64,000 nucleotides of DNA. Source: Paraburkholderia phenazinium. Lineage in GTDB: Bacteria > Pseudomonadota > Gammaproteobacteria > Burkholderiales > Burkholderiaceae. The notes below the pieces were generated by a model that searched no databases, was not told the DNA's origin, and worked only from the letters and a program-made list of their open reading frames with translations. The stretch covers positions 186,001-250,000 of the forward strand of contig NZ_FSRU01000001.1 in NCBI RefSeq assembly GCF_900142845.1. The letters are read 5' to 3'. The stretch's first letter is position 1. Each line of letters opens with the position of its first letter. The translations under genes were made by a program, and so were the position numbers. Shown piece after piece: positions 17,060 to 26,075 of the stretch.

Positions 17060-19546
17060 ATGATTCGCCCAACACCTGCCGCCTCCAAACGTCCGCGCGC
17101 GACCTGGTTGATCCGCGCGTTCTACGCGCTCGTCCTGATCCTCGTCGCGATTGCACTTGCAAGCTGGATGACCTTGCGCGCCAGCCTCCCGCAACTCGAC
17201 GGCACGCACACCGCACCTACACTCTCCGCCCCAGTCACGATCGAACGCGACGCGCTCGGCGTCCCCACATTACACGGCAACTCACGCGCGGACGTGGCCT
17301 ACGCGACGGGCTTCGTGCACGCACAGGACCGCTTCTTCCAGATGGACCTGTTGCGCCGCGTCGCGGCCGGCGAGATGGCCGCGCTAATCGGGCCGGCCGC
17401 GCTCGACCTCGATCGCAGCAATCGCCCGAGCCGGTTCCGCGAGCGCGCCGAGATCGTACTCAACGCGATGCCCGCCGACCAACGGCTGCTGGTCGAGCGC
17501 TACGCAGCCGGCGTCAACGACGGACTCGCTTCGCTGGCATCGCGCCCCTTCGAGTACTGGGTATTGCGCATGCACCCGGCAGCGTGGCGCCCCGAGGACA
17601 CGCTGCTCGTCATCTACGCCATGTACTTCGACCTCCAGTCCCACGAGGTCAGCCGGATCCTTTCGCGCGCGGCCCTTCGCGAGCGCGTCCCCGCCGATCT
17701 GTTCGCCTTCCTGCTACCTACCGCGAGTCACTGGGACGCACCGTTCGATCTCGCGACGCCACCCGCTGTCGAACTCGCCACACCGCCCGCCACGCGTCCC
17801 GACTGGTTGCACGCCGCGAAGTCCGCGAGCATCGCGTTGCCCGGAACCGAACTCGCAGACCGCAACCCGAGCACCGACGATTCGGTGATCGGCAGCAACG
17901 GCTGGGCCGTCGACGCCGCCCACAGCGCGCAAGGTAGCGCACTGCTCGCAAGCGACATGCACCTCGGCCTATCGCTGCCTAACATCTGGTACCGGCTTTC
18001 GCTGACATGGCCAGGCGTGGACGGTCGGCCACGGCACATTACCGGCGTCAGCCTGCCCGGTGGCCCCCTCGTCATCGCCGGCAGCAATGGTCAGGTTGCA
18101 TGGGGGTTCACTAACAGCTACGGCCACTTCATTGACCTGATCGAACTGCAACGCAATCCCGCCGATCCGCTGCAATACCGCGCTCCCGGCGGCGCGTGGC
18201 GACGTGCAGTGATCCACCACGAACGCATTGACGTCAAGGGCGGCACGCCGGTCGATCTGCCCGTCGCGGACACGCAATGGGGCCCGGAGAGGGTGGTCGG
18301 CTCGCACGCCTATGCGCTGCACTGGGTCGCTCACGATCCCCAGGCGGTCAATGTCAACCTGCAGCGGCTCGAAGACAGCACGAGCGTCGCGGACGCGTTG
18401 CACGTGGCGCAGACCAGCGGGATTCCGACGCAGAACTTCATGGTGGCCGATTCGCACGGCAAGATCGGCTGGACGCTGGCGGGACCGCTGCCGCGCTGGA
18501 ACCCCGCCGCGGTTGCATCGAAGGACAACCCGGTCGACGACCTGCCCTTTGATTCGGCCACCTATCAAGGCTGGCAAGGCTACCTCGCACCGGATGCGTA
18601 CCCGTCGCGAATCGACCCGCCGCTCGGGCGTTTGTGGACGGCGAACAACCACACCTTGCCGACTTCCGAAGCCGCGCTGCTCGGCGACGCGGGAGCCGAC
18701 GTCGGCGCGCGCGCCTCGCAGATCCGCGACGACCTGCTAGCGCTGCCGCGCGCCAACGAGCGTGACATGCTCGCCATCCAGACCGACGACCGCGCGCTAT
18801 GGATCGATCGTTGGCGGCGTCTCGCTCTCTCAGCGCTCGACGCCGACGCATTGCGCGACCATCCGCAGCGCGCCGAATTCCAGCGCCTCGTGCTTGGATG
18901 GAACGGCCGCGCCGATGCGGACGCAGTCGGCTATCGTCTCGTGCGCGCGTTCTACTTCTCGCTCTACGACGCCTGGTTCGGCCCGCTCGACAAGGACCTC
19001 GCAACCCATTTCGGCAGCGGACCGGACACGCCGCCGCTCGGCTTTCGCGGGGCGAGTTCGCGCTATGACGCGGTCATGGAAGCGCTTGCAGCGCATCACG
19101 CATGGGTGCCGGACGGCAGCGCCGACTGGCGCGCGTTCATGCTCGACCGGATCGACCATGCCATCACGCAGTTGCCACCGGGCGTGAAACTCGAAGATGC
19201 GCGCTGGGGCGATCGCAATCGCGCGGCGATCGATCATCCGTTCGCGCGGATCGTGCCGGCGTGGCTGCCATGGCTGCGCGCCTCCCTGGGCGCGCCGCAC
19301 GATCCGCTGCCGGGCGACATCAACATGCCGCGCGTGCAAGCGCCTTCGTTCGGGGCCTCCGAGCGGATCGTCGTCTCGCCGGGGCGCGAACAGGACGGCT
19401 TCTTTGAAATGCCGGGCGGTCAGTCCGGTCACCCGTTGTCGCCGTACTTCCTCGCGGGACATGAAGCGTGGGTCCATGGCGACGCCACGCCGTTCTTGCC
19501 GGGGGCAGCCATGCATCGGCTTGAACTGGTGCCGCAGGCTCGTTGA
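17060..19546 (+). CDS. Penicillin acylase family (Ntn-hydrolase) protein
   Basis: This 828-residue amidase precursor has an N-terminal membrane anchor or signal (LIRAFYALVLILVAIALASWM, residues ~17-37), then the alpha-chain start (VTIERDALGVPTLHGNSRADVAYATGF, VHAQDRFFQMDLLRR). The autocatalytic site is in VIGSNGWAV, with Ser279 predicted to become the N-terminal nucleophile of the beta chain. Later motifs (HLGLSLPNIWYRLSL, VAWGFTNSYGHFIDL) are typical of the family, which hydrolyses N-acyl bonds of penicillins, acyl-amino acids or AHLs in the periplasm. The length matches the family. It stands alone and is a different subgroup from the acylase at 33 kb. Substrate unknown. Confidence 0.88.
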   Translation: MIRPTPAASKRPRATWLIRAFYALVLILVAIALASWMTLRASLPQLDGTHTAPTLSAPVTIERDALGVPTLHGNSRADVAYATGFVHAQDRFFQMDLLRRVAAGEMAALIGPAALDLDRSNRPSRFRERAEIVLNAMPADQRLLVERYAAGVNDGLASLASRPFEYWVLRMHPAAWRPEDTLLVIYAMYFDLQSHEVSRILSRAALRERVPADLFAFLLPTASHWDAPFDLATPPAVELATPPATRPDWLHAAKSASIALPGTELADRNPSTDDSVIGSNGWAVDAAHSAQGSALLASDMHLGLSLPNIWYRLSLTWPGVDGRPRHITGVSLPGGPLVIAGSNGQVAWGFTNSYGHFIDLIELQRNPADPLQYRAPGGAWRRAVIHHERIDVKGGTPVDLPVADTQWGPERVVGSHAYALHWVAHDPQAVNVNLQRLEDSTSVADALHVAQTSGIPTQNFMVADSHGKIGWTLAGPLPRWNPAAVASKDNPVDDLPFDSATYQGWQGYLAPDAYPSRIDPPLGRLWTANNHTLPTSEAALLGDAGADVGARASQIRDDLLALPRANERDMLAIQTDDRALWIDRWRRLALSALDADALRDHPQRAEFQRLVLGWNGRADADAVGYRLVRAFYFSLYDAWFGPLDKDLATHFGSGPDTPPLGFRGASSRYDAVMEALAAHHAWVPDGSADWRAFMLDRIDHAITQLPPGVKLEDARWGDRNRAAIDHPFARIVPAWLPWLRASLGAPHDPLPGDINMPRVQAPSFGASERIVVSPGREQDGFFEMPGGQSGHPLSPYFLAGHEAWVHGDATPFLPGAAMHRLELVPQAR

Positions 19547-19584
19547 TTACGCAACCCGATCAAACGTCGCGGTCATCAATCCAT

Positions 19585-19621
19585 CTCTACATTCCGCTCT
19601 CGGGTCGAGTGGAATGTAGAG
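19585..19621. terminator. Stem-loop after the acylase gene
   Basis: CTCTACATTCC (19585-19595) pairs perfectly with 19611-19621 around a 15-base loop that can itself pair in part. It begins 39 bases after the acylase stop. No U-tract follows, so it may be an imperfect terminator or a transcript-stabilising hairpin. Confidence 0.5.
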
Positions 19622-19832
19622 CGAAATAGACAGCCGGATTTATTACTCTCTATTACCTGGCGTTCCTATCCTGCATAAATTCAATTCGCTTAAATTCGCG
19701 TTTAATGAATCTCCCTTACATACCGTTATATAAACAAACGGTCTTTCGGATAAACTTCCGGTTCGCAAAGGGCTACCACGCGCGACAGCGCTAACCCAAA
19801 TCTGTCACTACACCCCGAAAAAGGTTTCAGTG

Positions 19833-20699
19833 ATGTCCGATCAGTTATGCGTCATACATGGGAAAATCACCTCCATGGAGCGTGTGCCCGTGAGCCTTCA
19901 GACGGCCGGCCAGCCGTCGGCCGGCATGCTGGCCCGAATCTTTGCACCGATTCTTTTCGCGCTAGGCGGAAAAATCGGTATGGCGGTAATGAACCATTGG
20001 CAGAATCGTTATCTATCGGGCATTTATGATCAGTTGAATCAGACGGCCCGCGGTGCGGCTTCGCAAACCGTCAAACTCACGGCGCTCGCCGATTTTCTCT
20101 ATCTGATGGATATCACCATCGCCGGCACGCAATACCGCACCATGCTGAGCGGCCTCTGCTTCAGCGAGGGTGACGACGTGAACGCAGTCGTCGATGCGAA
20201 AGGGACTTTGCTGGCAGTCGCGCGGCCGGATCAGACGGCGATGTCGATCTATTCGAGCTGCAAATACGGCTTCGCCCTCCTCATGAAAAATCTCTGGTGG
20301 GTCAGCAAGCTGCTTTTCTGGGTAATGATGATTCCCATGCTACTGATCAACGTGGGCGAACTCACGCTCAATAGCGCCTGGGATTTGACGGTCTTTCTGA
20401 TCGTTCTTGCCGGCGCTCCCTTTGCCCTCATGGCGTTGAGCGCCCTGCTCTGCGGACTGGCCAACCGCGACGAATTCATTCCTGCGTGGCTCGCGTCCAG
20501 CATCTTTGAAGCGCTCAGCCGTCCCGATCTGGCCACGGCCAACTTCAACGTGGCGGAGCGCGAAGCGCCGCACGACGGCCGCAAGCGGCCAGGCGACAAA
20601 GGCCGGGTGTTGTATTTCTGGCCGGCAGATAACGCAACCAAGGCGGCGCGCGCAAAGATCCGCGCGGCTAACAGCCAGATCGAACACAGCGAAGGATAA
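19833..20699 (+). CDS. Integral membrane protein; candidate type VI secretion effector
   Basis: About 288 residues. I chose ATG 19833 over the adjacent GTG; an AAGG site lies eight bases before it. Order: an N-terminal beta segment (LCVIHGKITSMERVPVS), a glycine-rich hydrophobic helix (~33-54), a middle segment (ADFLYLMDITIAGTQYRTM-like), GLCFSEGDDVNAVVD, LLAVARPDQTAMSIYSSCKYG, two strong TM helices (~155-200), and a polar tail. This order resembles a Burkholderiales family annotated as putative type VI secretion effectors, from memory and with moderate certainty. No VgrG, PAAR or immunity gene adjoins it. The promoter region is AT-rich (with a TATATAA run near 19720), unlike the surroundings, which often goes with H-NS-silenced genes. 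Confidence 0.55.
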   Translation: MSDQLCVIHGKITSMERVPVSLQTAGQPSAGMLARIFAPILFALGGKIGMAVMNHWQNRYLSGIYDQLNQTARGAASQTVKLTALADFLYLMDITIAGTQYRTMLSGLCFSEGDDVNAVVDAKGTLLAVARPDQTAMSIYSSCKYGFALLMKNLWWVSKLLFWVMMIPMLLINVGELTLNSAWDLTVFLIVLAGAPFALMALSALLCGLANRDEFIPAWLASSIFEALSRPDLATANFNVAEREAPHDGRKRPGDKGRVLYFWPADNATKAARAKIRAANSQIEHSEG

Positions 20700-20746
20700 G
20701 CCGGAGCAGCGCGCCCTCTGCCCGCTCGCCTCCCCGATACACTGGC

Positions 20747-21814
20747 TCAGTTCGACGCCAGCGCCGGCAAAAACGGCCACCAGCACACCTGATTGAGCGC
20801 CGAGGTCGCAATCGACGGACTCAGCCCTGCGGCAATGCTGGCATTCCAGCCGCTTTGTGCGGTCGATATCGCCGAGCAACTACTCACATAGTCGAGCGAT
20901 CCCGTGAAGAACGTACTGCGCGGCAATTGCGCCTCGGTACTCTTCCACGTCTGCAGCGTTTGCAGCAGCGAGCTGTCGAGCGAGGGCAGGAATACCTGTT
21001 CGGCAAAGTTGCCGTCCACCAGCATCGGAAACGAGAGTCCGCCACTCGATCCGTTGAGCGCCGAGGTCGGTGCCGCGTTCAGAACGATCGGCGCGTTCGG
21101 AAACTCCGTGCGCAACTGCGCGACCAGATCGAGACCGCCTTGCTTGCAACTCGCGTCGCACGGACCTTGTGCGGCGTTCGCGTCGTGGCCGACGATCTCG
21201 AAGTTATCCAGCATGAAGCCGTCGACGCCGGTCGCCGCCAGGCGCGGCGCGACGTAGTTGACGATCAGGTTCTGATAGTCCGCGTTGCCGACGTTCATCC
21301 AGTACTCGTTGGAGTAGCCGCTGTACTGGCCCAGTTGCGCCGCCTGGTTCGCGCCGCAGGAGACGAAGCCGGTGGGCACCGTCGTCCAATAGGTTCGCCA
21401 GGTCTCGCAGGCGCCGACATTCAGATAGCTGAGCACTTTCGCGCCATGCGCCTTCAGCGCGGTGATCTGCGCGGGCGTGAAGTTGGGGGTGCCGGTGCCC
21501 GGATCGGCGTCGATCACGATCACGTTGAAACTCGAGGCGAGCTGATTGATATCGGTTTGCGCAGCCGTGCCGTAGTAGACGGCCCAGACCGGCGACGCCG
21601 GCAGATTGCGAGCCGCCGCGATCGTCACATTGGTTGACCCCGAAGGCACGACCGTGCTGGTGCTGCTGCTGGCGGAACTGGTGGAACTGCCGGACGTCCC
21701 GCTCGATGCCTGGCCACTGCCGCCGCCCCCACCGCCCCCGCCACCACAAGCGCCTGACAGTACCGCAACAAGGAGCGCAGCCCCGAGCCAACAACGAGAA
21801 GATAATGAGCGCAT
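20747..21814 (-). CDS. Secreted lipoprotein glycosidase, GH114 (endo-alpha-1,4-polygalactosaminidase-like)
   Basis: The ATG at 21814 begins MRSLSSRCWLGAALLVAVLSGAC, a lipoprotein signal with lipobox SGAC; the longer frame adds 85 unrelated residues. A Gly9 run and a Ser-rich tether follow. The catalytic domain is GH114-like: WAVYYG, VIVIDADPGTGTP, VLSYLNVGACETWR, GVDGFMLDNFE with the Asp pair on a barrel strand, and PIVLNAA. GH114 enzymes cleave alpha-1,4-linked galactosamine polymers, as found in some exopolysaccharides and biofilms. At 355 residues it is close to the usual length. It probably acts at the outer membrane. It is a single gene, convergent with the candidate effector. Confidence 0.85.
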   Translation of the reverse strand: MRSLSSRCWLGAALLVAVLSGACGGGGGGGGGSGQASSGTSGSSTSSASSSTSTVVPSGSTNVTIAAARNLPASPVWAVYYGTAAQTDINQLASSFNVIVIDADPGTGTPNFTPAQITALKAHGAKVLSYLNVGACETWRTYWTTVPTGFVSCGANQAAQLGQYSGYSNEYWMNVGNADYQNLIVNYVAPRLAATGVDGFMLDNFEIVGHDANAAQGPCDASCKQGGLDLVAQLRTEFPNAPIVLNAAPTSALNGSSGGLSFPMLVDGNFAEQVFLPSLDSSLLQTLQTWKSTEAQLPRSTFFTGSLDYVSSCSAISTAQSGWNASIAAGLSPSIATSALNQVCWWPFLPALASN

Positions 21815-21910
21815 GGTTGATCTGATTGGATTTTCCCGGAGCGTAGCATGCGCGGTGGGCGGCAGCGCGACACCAGATACACTCGCAAGGGCAATCCAAA
21901 GGAGATTTCG

Positions 21911-22195
21911 ATGATACGCAAAACGCTCAACGCATCGCAGTTGCAGCAGGAGGTGAACCGGCGACTGCATCGACTGCATGAAATCGTCGAAGACGGCGTG
22001 AAGATTCGCGTGCCGAGGCCGCAGCTTCAGGAGCCCGACGCAAGCGGCTGCAACTGGGACATGAAGCACTTCGGCAATGCCGCCGGTTTCGATCGCGACA
22101 TCGCCGCAGTGCTCAAGGCCGTACGCGCCGAATACAACCTGAGCACCGAAACGAAAGACACGGGTAACCCGTTCGCGGATTTTCCCGGCGACTGA
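21911..22195 (+). CDS. Small conserved protein, function unknown
   Basis: This 94-residue protein starts at the ATG at 21911, which has an AAAGGAG ribosome site seven bases upstream; the longer frame has none. It is soluble and charged, with a helical N-terminus (ASQLQQEVNRRLHRLHEIVEDG) and a middle PRPQLQEPDASGCNWDMKHF. I recognise no domain. It is divergent from the GH114 gene and convergent with yceH, with an 18-base gap to the yceH stop. Confidence 0.7.
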   Translation: MIRKTLNASQLQQEVNRRLHRLHEIVEDGVKIRVPRPQLQEPDASGCNWDMKHFGNAAGFDRDIAAVLKAVRAEYNLSTETKDTGNPFADFPGD

Positions 22196-22213
22196 CCGGT
22201 CGGCGAATGCGCT

Positions 22214-22927
22214 TTACGGCTCGCGCGCAAACTTGTCGAGGTTGATACCCAGTTCGGCGGCCATGTGTTCGACCAGTGTCTGAAGGCGCAGCAGTTCCTC
22301 ACCCTGACGCTTCACTTCCGCGTTGAGCGTCTCGACCTCGACAGAGGGCGCAGCGTCTTCCACGACGCCACGCGAAGACGCTTCGCTCACGCTGACTTCG
22401 CCGCACAGCAGATGCACCCAGCGATTCTCGCGCTCACCTGGCGTGCGCGGCAACTTCACCACGCGCGGCGGTTCGTGCGCCGCCAGTTCATCCAGAAACA
22501 CTTCGACCGACGAAATATCAGCGAAGTCATGCAGGCGCGAGGTATTCAGGCGCAATTCCGCTGCGGTCTGCGGACCGCGCAGGATCAACACCGTGAGCAA
22601 CGCACCCGACTGACTGGGAATGCCCAACACGCGATTCAGGTTGTGCTCGAAACGCGGCACACGGCTGCTGCTGCCTTCCAGCACCAGACTGAGACGCCTC
22701 AGGCCGTCGATAGCAGTGAGCACTTCGGCATCCGTGACGTTCATCACCGGCGCGCGCGCCGTCTTCTGATTGCAGCCGGAGGTCAGCGAGTTGAGCGAAA
22801 GCGGGTAGGTGTCCGGCACCGTGTGCTGCTTTTCGACCAGCACACCGAGCACGCGCGCCTCGACTGGCGTCAGAGGACGCATGGCGGGGCGCGGAACAGC
22901 ATCGGGGGTAGAGTTCATAAGTGACAT
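22214..22927 (-). CDS. yceH: YceH family (UPF0502) winged-helix protein
   Basis: About 237 residues. The YceH signature is clear: LTPVEARVLGVLVEKQ, TVPDTYPLSLNSLTSGCNQK, then LRGPQTAAELRLNTSRLHDF for the second winged helix, and MAAELGINL near the C-terminus. YceH has two winged-helix domains but its molecular role is not established. I use ATG 22927; ATG 22918 (MNSTPD) is equally possible since neither has a strong ribosome site. It is divergent from the LysR gene. Confidence 0.9.
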   Translation of the reverse strand: MSLMNSTPDAVPRPAMRPLTPVEARVLGVLVEKQHTVPDTYPLSLNSLTSGCNQKTARAPVMNVTDAEVLTAIDGLRRLSLVLEGSSSRVPRFEHNLNRVLGIPSQSGALLTVLILRGPQTAAELRLNTSRLHDFADISSVEVFLDELAAHEPPRVVKLPRTPGERENRWVHLLCGEVSVSEASSRGVVEDAAPSVEVETLNAEVKRQGEELLRLQTLVEHMAAELGINLDKFAREP

Positions 22928-23088
22928 CGCTACGGGCAGCGCCTGGAAGGCACGCGGTGATCGTGCGCCTGACGGGAATGTCGGGCGGAGACACACATCA
23001 TAATCAGATTACCCGCCACCGCAAAACACGCGCTGTCCGGCAACAACGGGTAGCATGACGCACTCACTCAGGTCTTCGCTCCAGCCCC

Positions 23089-24006
23089 ATGCGTTCCATG
23101 CGTCCGTTGCCGCCACTTGTTGCTCTGCGCGCTTTCGAAGCGGCCGCACGACACCTCAGTTTCAGTCAGGCGGCCCAGGAACTCTTCGTTACGCAAAGCG
23201 CTGTCAGCCACCATATCCAGAAGCTGGAGAGCGAACTAGGCGTGCCGCTGTTTGAACGGCGCACGCGGGCGGTCGCACTGACCGCTGCCGGACACGCCTA
23301 CTATGCCAAAGTACATGCCGCCTTCGAACTGCTGCGCGCAGGCACCGAGGAAACGCGTGCTCCCACTGCTGCGCGGATGAAGCTCAGCGTGGGTCTGTTG
23401 GCTTCGTTCGCCACACGCTGGCTCGCGCCCCGCTTGCCGGCGTTTTCCGCCGCGCATCCCGGTATCGACTTGCAGCTGCGGCCCGATATCGCGCTAGCGG
23501 ACGTGTCCGGCGGCGAAGTGGATCTGTCGATTCGCTATGGCCGCGGCGGCTGGCCCGGCGTGCGCGCCCGCAAGCTCATGTCCGAGCGCCTCTCGCTGGT
23601 GTGTGCACCCGCGCTGCTCGCCGGCGCACGGCGGCCCCGCACGCCGCAAGACCTGCTGCGCTATCCGCTGCTCGCCTCGCACGCCAAAATGCCCTTCGAA
23701 TGGCAAGCCTGGGCCACGCGTTTCGGCGTCGATCTCCGTCATGCAACGACGGTGCATCTGCACGACTACAACATCGTCGTCGAAGCGGCACTCGCCGGAC
23801 AAGGCATCGCGATGGGCCGCCACCGCCTCATCGCCGCGCAACTGACAAGCGGCGCGCTGATCCAGCCGGCGCCCGACGCGGTGCTGGACGATCCGCGCAT
23901 CGGCTGGTGGCTCGTCACGCCGCGCACGGCGACAGGCGAGAGCGAAGCCGCGACGGCCTTCCGCGAATGGTTGATGCAGATGGCCGCGCAAGATTCGCCA
24001 GACTGA
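23089..24006 (+). CDS. LysR-type transcriptional regulator, GcvA-like
   Basis: This 305-residue regulator has an N-terminal winged helix (LRAFEAAARHLSFSQAAQELFVTQSAVSHHIQKLE) of the GcvA subgroup, recognisable by AVSHHIQKLE and LFERRTRAVALTAAG. The effector domain follows (DLSIRYGRGGWPGVRARKLM; ALAGQGIAMGRHRLI). A second ATG at 23098 is also possible. LysR regulators usually act on a divergent or downstream gene; here the same-strand RidA and aminotransferase genes begin about 100 bases after the stop and are plausible targets. The ligand is unknown, probably an amino acid or organic acid. Confidence 0.9.
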   Translation: MRSMRPLPPLVALRAFEAAARHLSFSQAAQELFVTQSAVSHHIQKLESELGVPLFERRTRAVALTAAGHAYYAKVHAAFELLRAGTEETRAPTAARMKLSVGLLASFATRWLAPRLPAFSAAHPGIDLQLRPDIALADVSGGEVDLSIRYGRGGWPGVRARKLMSERLSLVCAPALLAGARRPRTPQDLLRYPLLASHAKMPFEWQAWATRFGVDLRHATTVHLHDYNIVVEAALAGQGIAMGRHRLIAAQLTSGALIQPAPDAVLDDPRIGWWLVTPRTATGESEAATAFREWLMQMAAQDSPD

Positions 24007-24107
24007 ACGCATGAGTTTGGCTCACGTGTCGCCGGCAAGAATTCATTGGTCAGCGGGCGGCGGCCACCATAGGATGGTCGTTCATTCATTCCATTGAGAC
24101 ACCCACC

Positions 24108-24581
24108 ATGAGCCTCTCCCTCACCGCTCGCGTCGCTGAACTCGGCCTCACCCTGGAATCCGCCGCCGCGCCGGCCGCGAACTACGTGCCGTTCGTGCAG
24201 GACGGTCAACTGCTGTTCATTTCCGGGCAGATCTCGCGCAAGAACGGCCAGGCTGCATACCTGGGCCGCCTCGGCGACAATGTCACGGACGAAGACGGCA
24301 TCGCGGCGGCGCGTCTCGCCGCGCTCGGCATCCTCTCGCAGATTGCCGCCGCTACCGGCGACCGGATCGACCGCGTGGCGCGCATCGTGCGCCTTGGCGT
24401 GTTTGTCGCCAGTACGCCGGAGTTCAATCGTCAGAGCGCGATTGGCAACGGCGCGTCGGATCTGATGGTGCAGGTGTTCGGCGACGCCGGCCGGCATGCG
24501 CGCAGCGCGGTGGGCGTCGCGTCGTTGCCTTCCGGGGTGGCCGTGGAAGTCGAGGCCATCGTCTCGCTCACGCAATCCTGA
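24108..24581 (+). CDS. RidA/YjgF family enamine/imine deaminase
   Basis: This 157-residue protein matches the YjgF-like subgroup (VPFVQDGQLLFISGQISRKNG, GDRIDRVARIVRLGVFVAS, QVFGDAGRHARSAVGVASLP, VEVEAIV). RidA proteins form trimers and hydrolyse reactive 2-aminoacrylate and other enamines made by PLP enzymes. The catalytic Arg of canonical RidA corresponds to R in HARSAVGVASLP. The gene is followed by a class V aminotransferase, a PLP enzyme that could produce such intermediates, after a 13-bp tandem repeat. Confidence 0.9.
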   Translation: MSLSLTARVAELGLTLESAAAPAANYVPFVQDGQLLFISGQISRKNGQAAYLGRLGDNVTDEDGIAAARLAALGILSQIAAATGDRIDRVARIVRLGVFVASTPEFNRQSAIGNGASDLMVQVFGDAGRHARSAVGVASLPSGVAVEVEAIVSLTQS

Positions 24582-24605
24582 AACGTGACCCTCGTACGCA
24601 GGGTC

Positions 24606-24684
24606 TGAGTCACAACCGTGATTCACAGCCGTGAGTCACAAGCGTGAGTCACAGCCCTGAAGCGCAGCCTGCAAACCGCAGCCC
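24606..24684. repeat. Tandem 13-bp repeat between ridA and the aminotransferase gene
   Basis: Four near-identical 13-base units with the consensus TGAGTCACAACCG (24606-24618, 24619-24631, 24632-24644, 24645-24657) are followed by two decayed copies to 24684. The array begins 25 bases after the ridA stop and ends 34 bases before the next gene's ATG, in its untranslated leader. Confidence 0.75.
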
Positions 24685-24718
24685 TAAACCCTGCCCGCCC
24701 CACTGGAGCACCCCAAGC

Positions 24719-25915
24719 ATGCCAGCCCCTCTTACCGTTGCCGCCGTGGAAGCGCTGCGCGCCCAGACGCCGGGTACGCAGCACATCACGCACTTCAACC
24801 ACGCCGGTTCGTCATTGCCGTCAACGGCTACGCTGGAAGCGATCCGCGAGCACCTCTGGCGCGAAGCGACCCAGGGTCCCATGGAAGCAGGTGTGACAGC
24901 GCGTCAGCAAACGGAACAGGCCCGCACACTCGCGGCTCGACTGCTCAACGCGCAGCCGTCGGAGATCGCCGTGACGACCGGCAACTCGTCGGCCTGGGGC
25001 GGCGCATTCGCCGCGCTGGGCGCGTGGCGGCCAGGCGACCGTATCCTCGTAGCGCGCCACGAATGGGGCGGCAATCTCGCAACCATGCGCCTGACAGCGC
25101 AACGGGCCGGCGCCTCGATCGAAACGATTCCCTCCGACGACAGCGGCGCCGTCGATCCGCAAGCGCTCGAGGCAATGCTCGACGAGCGTGTGCGCCTGAT
25201 CGCGCTGACGTGGATGCCGGCCAACGGCGGCCTCATCAATCCGGCGGCGGACATCGGCCAGATTGCGCGTCGCCATGGCATTGCGTACTTCATCGATGGC
25301 GCGCAAAGCGTGGGACAGTTGCCCGTCGACGTGCAGCAGATCGGCTGCGATGTCCTGACCACCGTGGGTCGCAAAGCCTTGCGCGGTCCCCGCGGCACCG
25401 GCCTGCTGTATGTGCGGCAGGACTTTCTGCCACAGCTCACGCCGGCGTTCGTCGACACCCATTCGGCACCGCTCGATGCCAGCGGCGAGCCCATCCTGCG
25501 GGCCGACGCCGCGCGCCTCGAACCGTCGGAACTGGCGCCGGCGCTGCGCTGCGGACTGGCCAACGCGCTGCAGGAGGCGCTGGATATCGGCCTCGACCAC
25601 ATCCGCGCACGCATCGACACCATTGCACAGACGTTGCGCGCCGAGCTGGCGCAGATCGATGGCGTGACCGTCCTCGATCAGGGCCGCGAACGCTCGGGGC
25701 TGGTGGCGTTCAACCTGGCGGGCCACGAGCCGGCCGCGGTGCAACGCGCGCTGGCCGCGCAGGGCATATCGATCGGCAGCAACGGCGTGGCCTACACGCC
25801 GCTCGATATGACTGCCCGGGGTCTCGACACGATAGCTCGCGCATCCGTGAGCTATCTGACCACCGAGGCGGAAATCGACAGGCTGCTCGAGCATCTGCGC
25901 GCGTTGCGCCGCTAA
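24719..25915 (+). CDS. Class V aminotransferase / cysteine-desulfurase-like PLP enzyme
   Basis: This 398-residue enzyme has the class V fold: HFNHAGSSLPSTATLEAI, AVTTGNSSAWGGAF, YFIDGAQSVGQLPVDVQQIGCDV with the PLP-binding Asp, and TVGRKALRGPRGTGLLYV with the Schiff-base Lys. The ATG at 24719 has a GGAG ribosome site; the longer frame starts in the tandem repeat. Related enzymes are isopenicillin-N-epimerase-like and selenocysteine-lyase/desulfurase-like. The pair with RidA suggests an elimination or transamination giving a reactive enamine. The LysR gene upstream is a likely regulator. Confidence 0.87.
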   Translation: MPAPLTVAAVEALRAQTPGTQHITHFNHAGSSLPSTATLEAIREHLWREATQGPMEAGVTARQQTEQARTLAARLLNAQPSEIAVTTGNSSAWGGAFAALGAWRPGDRILVARHEWGGNLATMRLTAQRAGASIETIPSDDSGAVDPQALEAMLDERVRLIALTWMPANGGLINPAADIGQIARRHGIAYFIDGAQSVGQLPVDVQQIGCDVLTTVGRKALRGPRGTGLLYVRQDFLPQLTPAFVDTHSAPLDASGEPILRADAARLEPSELAPALRCGLANALQEALDIGLDHIRARIDTIAQTLRAELAQIDGVTVLDQGRERSGLVAFNLAGHEPAAVQRALAAQGISIGSNGVAYTPLDMTARGLDTIARASVSYLTTEAEIDRLLEHLRALRR

Positions 25916-26075
25916 GGCGGCAACGCGCTTGCGGCGCAACGCACGGAGAATTTTGTAGCGGTACGAAGTCTTCCCTGGCTGCAGTAAGATCGTCGCACGC
26001 GGCGCGCCATCAAAACGGGTGCGGCCGTCCCGTGCACGGCGGACCCGCAAGGAACGCCCATACAAGGAGACATTG

